Made by a program: the position numbers and the translations under genes. The notes under the pieces were generated by a model. It saw nothing but the letters and a program-made list of their open reading frames with translations, made no database searches and was not told where the DNA came from. Below, piece by piece: positions 4,988 through 5,376 of a stretch of DNA of 5,376 bases. The stretch comes from Chloroflexota bacterium. Lineage in GTDB: Bacteria; Chloroflexota; UBA6077; JACQUR01. Every line of letters starts with the position of its first letter. Position 1 is the first letter of the stretch. The stretch lies in contig JACQUR010000300.1 of the NCBI GenBank assembly GCA_016210245.1, forward strand, positions 1 to 5,376, given 5' to 3'.

Positions 4988-5376
4988 ATGGCCAGCCTGC
5001 CCCTCACCGGCCTCCGCGTGCTCGACTTCTCTCGCCTGCTGCCGGGCGGGTTCTGCACCCTGCTGCTGGCCGACATGGGCGCGGAGGTCATCAAGGTGGA
5101 GGAGCCGGGGCTGGGCGACCCGTTGCGCTCCATTGCCCCCCCGCCGCCCGGGGCCTGGTTCGCCGCCCTGCACCGGGGCAAGAAGAGCCTGACCCTCAAC
5201 CTGAAGCACCTCCGCGGGCGGGAGGTGGCCCACCGCCTGGCCGCCCGCGCCGACGTGCTGCTCGAGAACTTCCGCCCCGGGACCATGGAGCGCCTGGGCT
5301 TCGGCTGGGAACGGCTGCGCGTGGAGAACCCCCGGCTCGTCTACTGCTCCATCTCCGGCTTCGGCGAGAGCGGGCC
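4988..5376 (+). CDS. CaiB/BaiF family CoA-transferase or alpha-methylacyl-CoA racemase-like protein (N-terminal part)
   Basis: The first 129 codons are present and the gene runs off the window edge. The N-terminus PLTGLRVLDFSRLLPGGFC, then ADMGAEVIKVEEP (29-40) and GD-PLR (43-47), forms the nucleotide-binding-like start of family III CoA-transferases. HRGKKSLTLNLK (62-73), LLENFRPGTMERLG (91-104) and SGFGESG (123-129) are further family motifs. RLLPG followed by CTLLLADMGAE is closest to what I know of the alpha-methylacyl-CoA racemase branch, but the catalytic His/Asp region lies beyond the edge, so transferase and racemase cannot be separated. The ATG at 4988 fits the usual family N-terminus. 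Its best Shine-Dalgarno (GAGGTG, 4967-4972) is 15 nt away, too far to be ideal, and an in-frame GTG at 4970 is possible but poorly supported. It is divergent from the MFS transporter and probably shares its substrate pathway. Confidence 0.9.
   Translation, partial: MASLPLTGLRVLDFSRLLPGGFCTLLLADMGAEVIKVEEPGLGDPLRSIAPPPPGAWFAALHRGKKSLTLNLKHLRGREVAHRLAARADVLLENFRPGTMERLGFGWERLRVENPRLVYCSISGFGESG

Overview
The window is GC-rich bacterial DNA with compact genes. Intergenic gaps are packed with short tandem repeats of 7 bp (one array of 8 bp), several folded into inverted repeats. Such heptad-rich spacers, together with a metalloprotease carrying cyclic-nucleotide domains, make a Chloroflexota-like genome my best guess. 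That is an inference from style; no ribosomal or other phylogenetic marker is present.

Layout: four genes lie on the minus strand and one, cut by the window edge, on the plus strand. From the right: a partial CaiB/BaiF-type CoA-transferase or racemase (4988 to the edge, plus strand) diverges from an MFS transporter (4761-3511, minus). The 226-bp space between them holds a 13-bp-arm inverted repeat that could be a shared operator or leader hairpin. Continuing leftward on the minus strand are a 75-residue Cys-rich zinc-binding protein (3345-3118), a 719-residue membrane protein (3016-857) and a short membrane protein (614-24). The 719-residue protein joins a PqqD-like N-terminal domain, an M50/site-2-protease core (HELGH and NPLLELDG) and two cyclic-nucleotide-binding domains. 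The short protein has two membrane helices and a histidine-kinase dimerisation/phosphoacceptor segment, but no ATPase domain before its stop codon.

Every junction between same-strand genes carries short tandem repeats. At 15-45 there are heptads that supply the stop codon of the kinase-like gene. At 730-871 there is a nested mirror-image structure with a perfect 35-bp-arm palindrome, and its outer end supplies the last codons and stop of the protease gene. At 3045-3100 there is an imperfect hairpin in the protease leader. At 3361-3416 there are seven 8-bp units, followed by two heptads at 3494-3507. The divergent promoter region has none of these.

Functionally, the zinc protein, protease and kinase-like protein could form a membrane signalling set in which cyclic nucleotide controls intramembrane proteolysis. 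Only the shared strand and adjacency support this; the kinase-like gene appears to have its own promoter. The transporter and CoA-transferase plausibly serve uptake and CoA activation or epimerisation of an organic acid, with the substrate unknown. No tRNA, rRNA, CRISPR array, insertion sequence or origin was seen.
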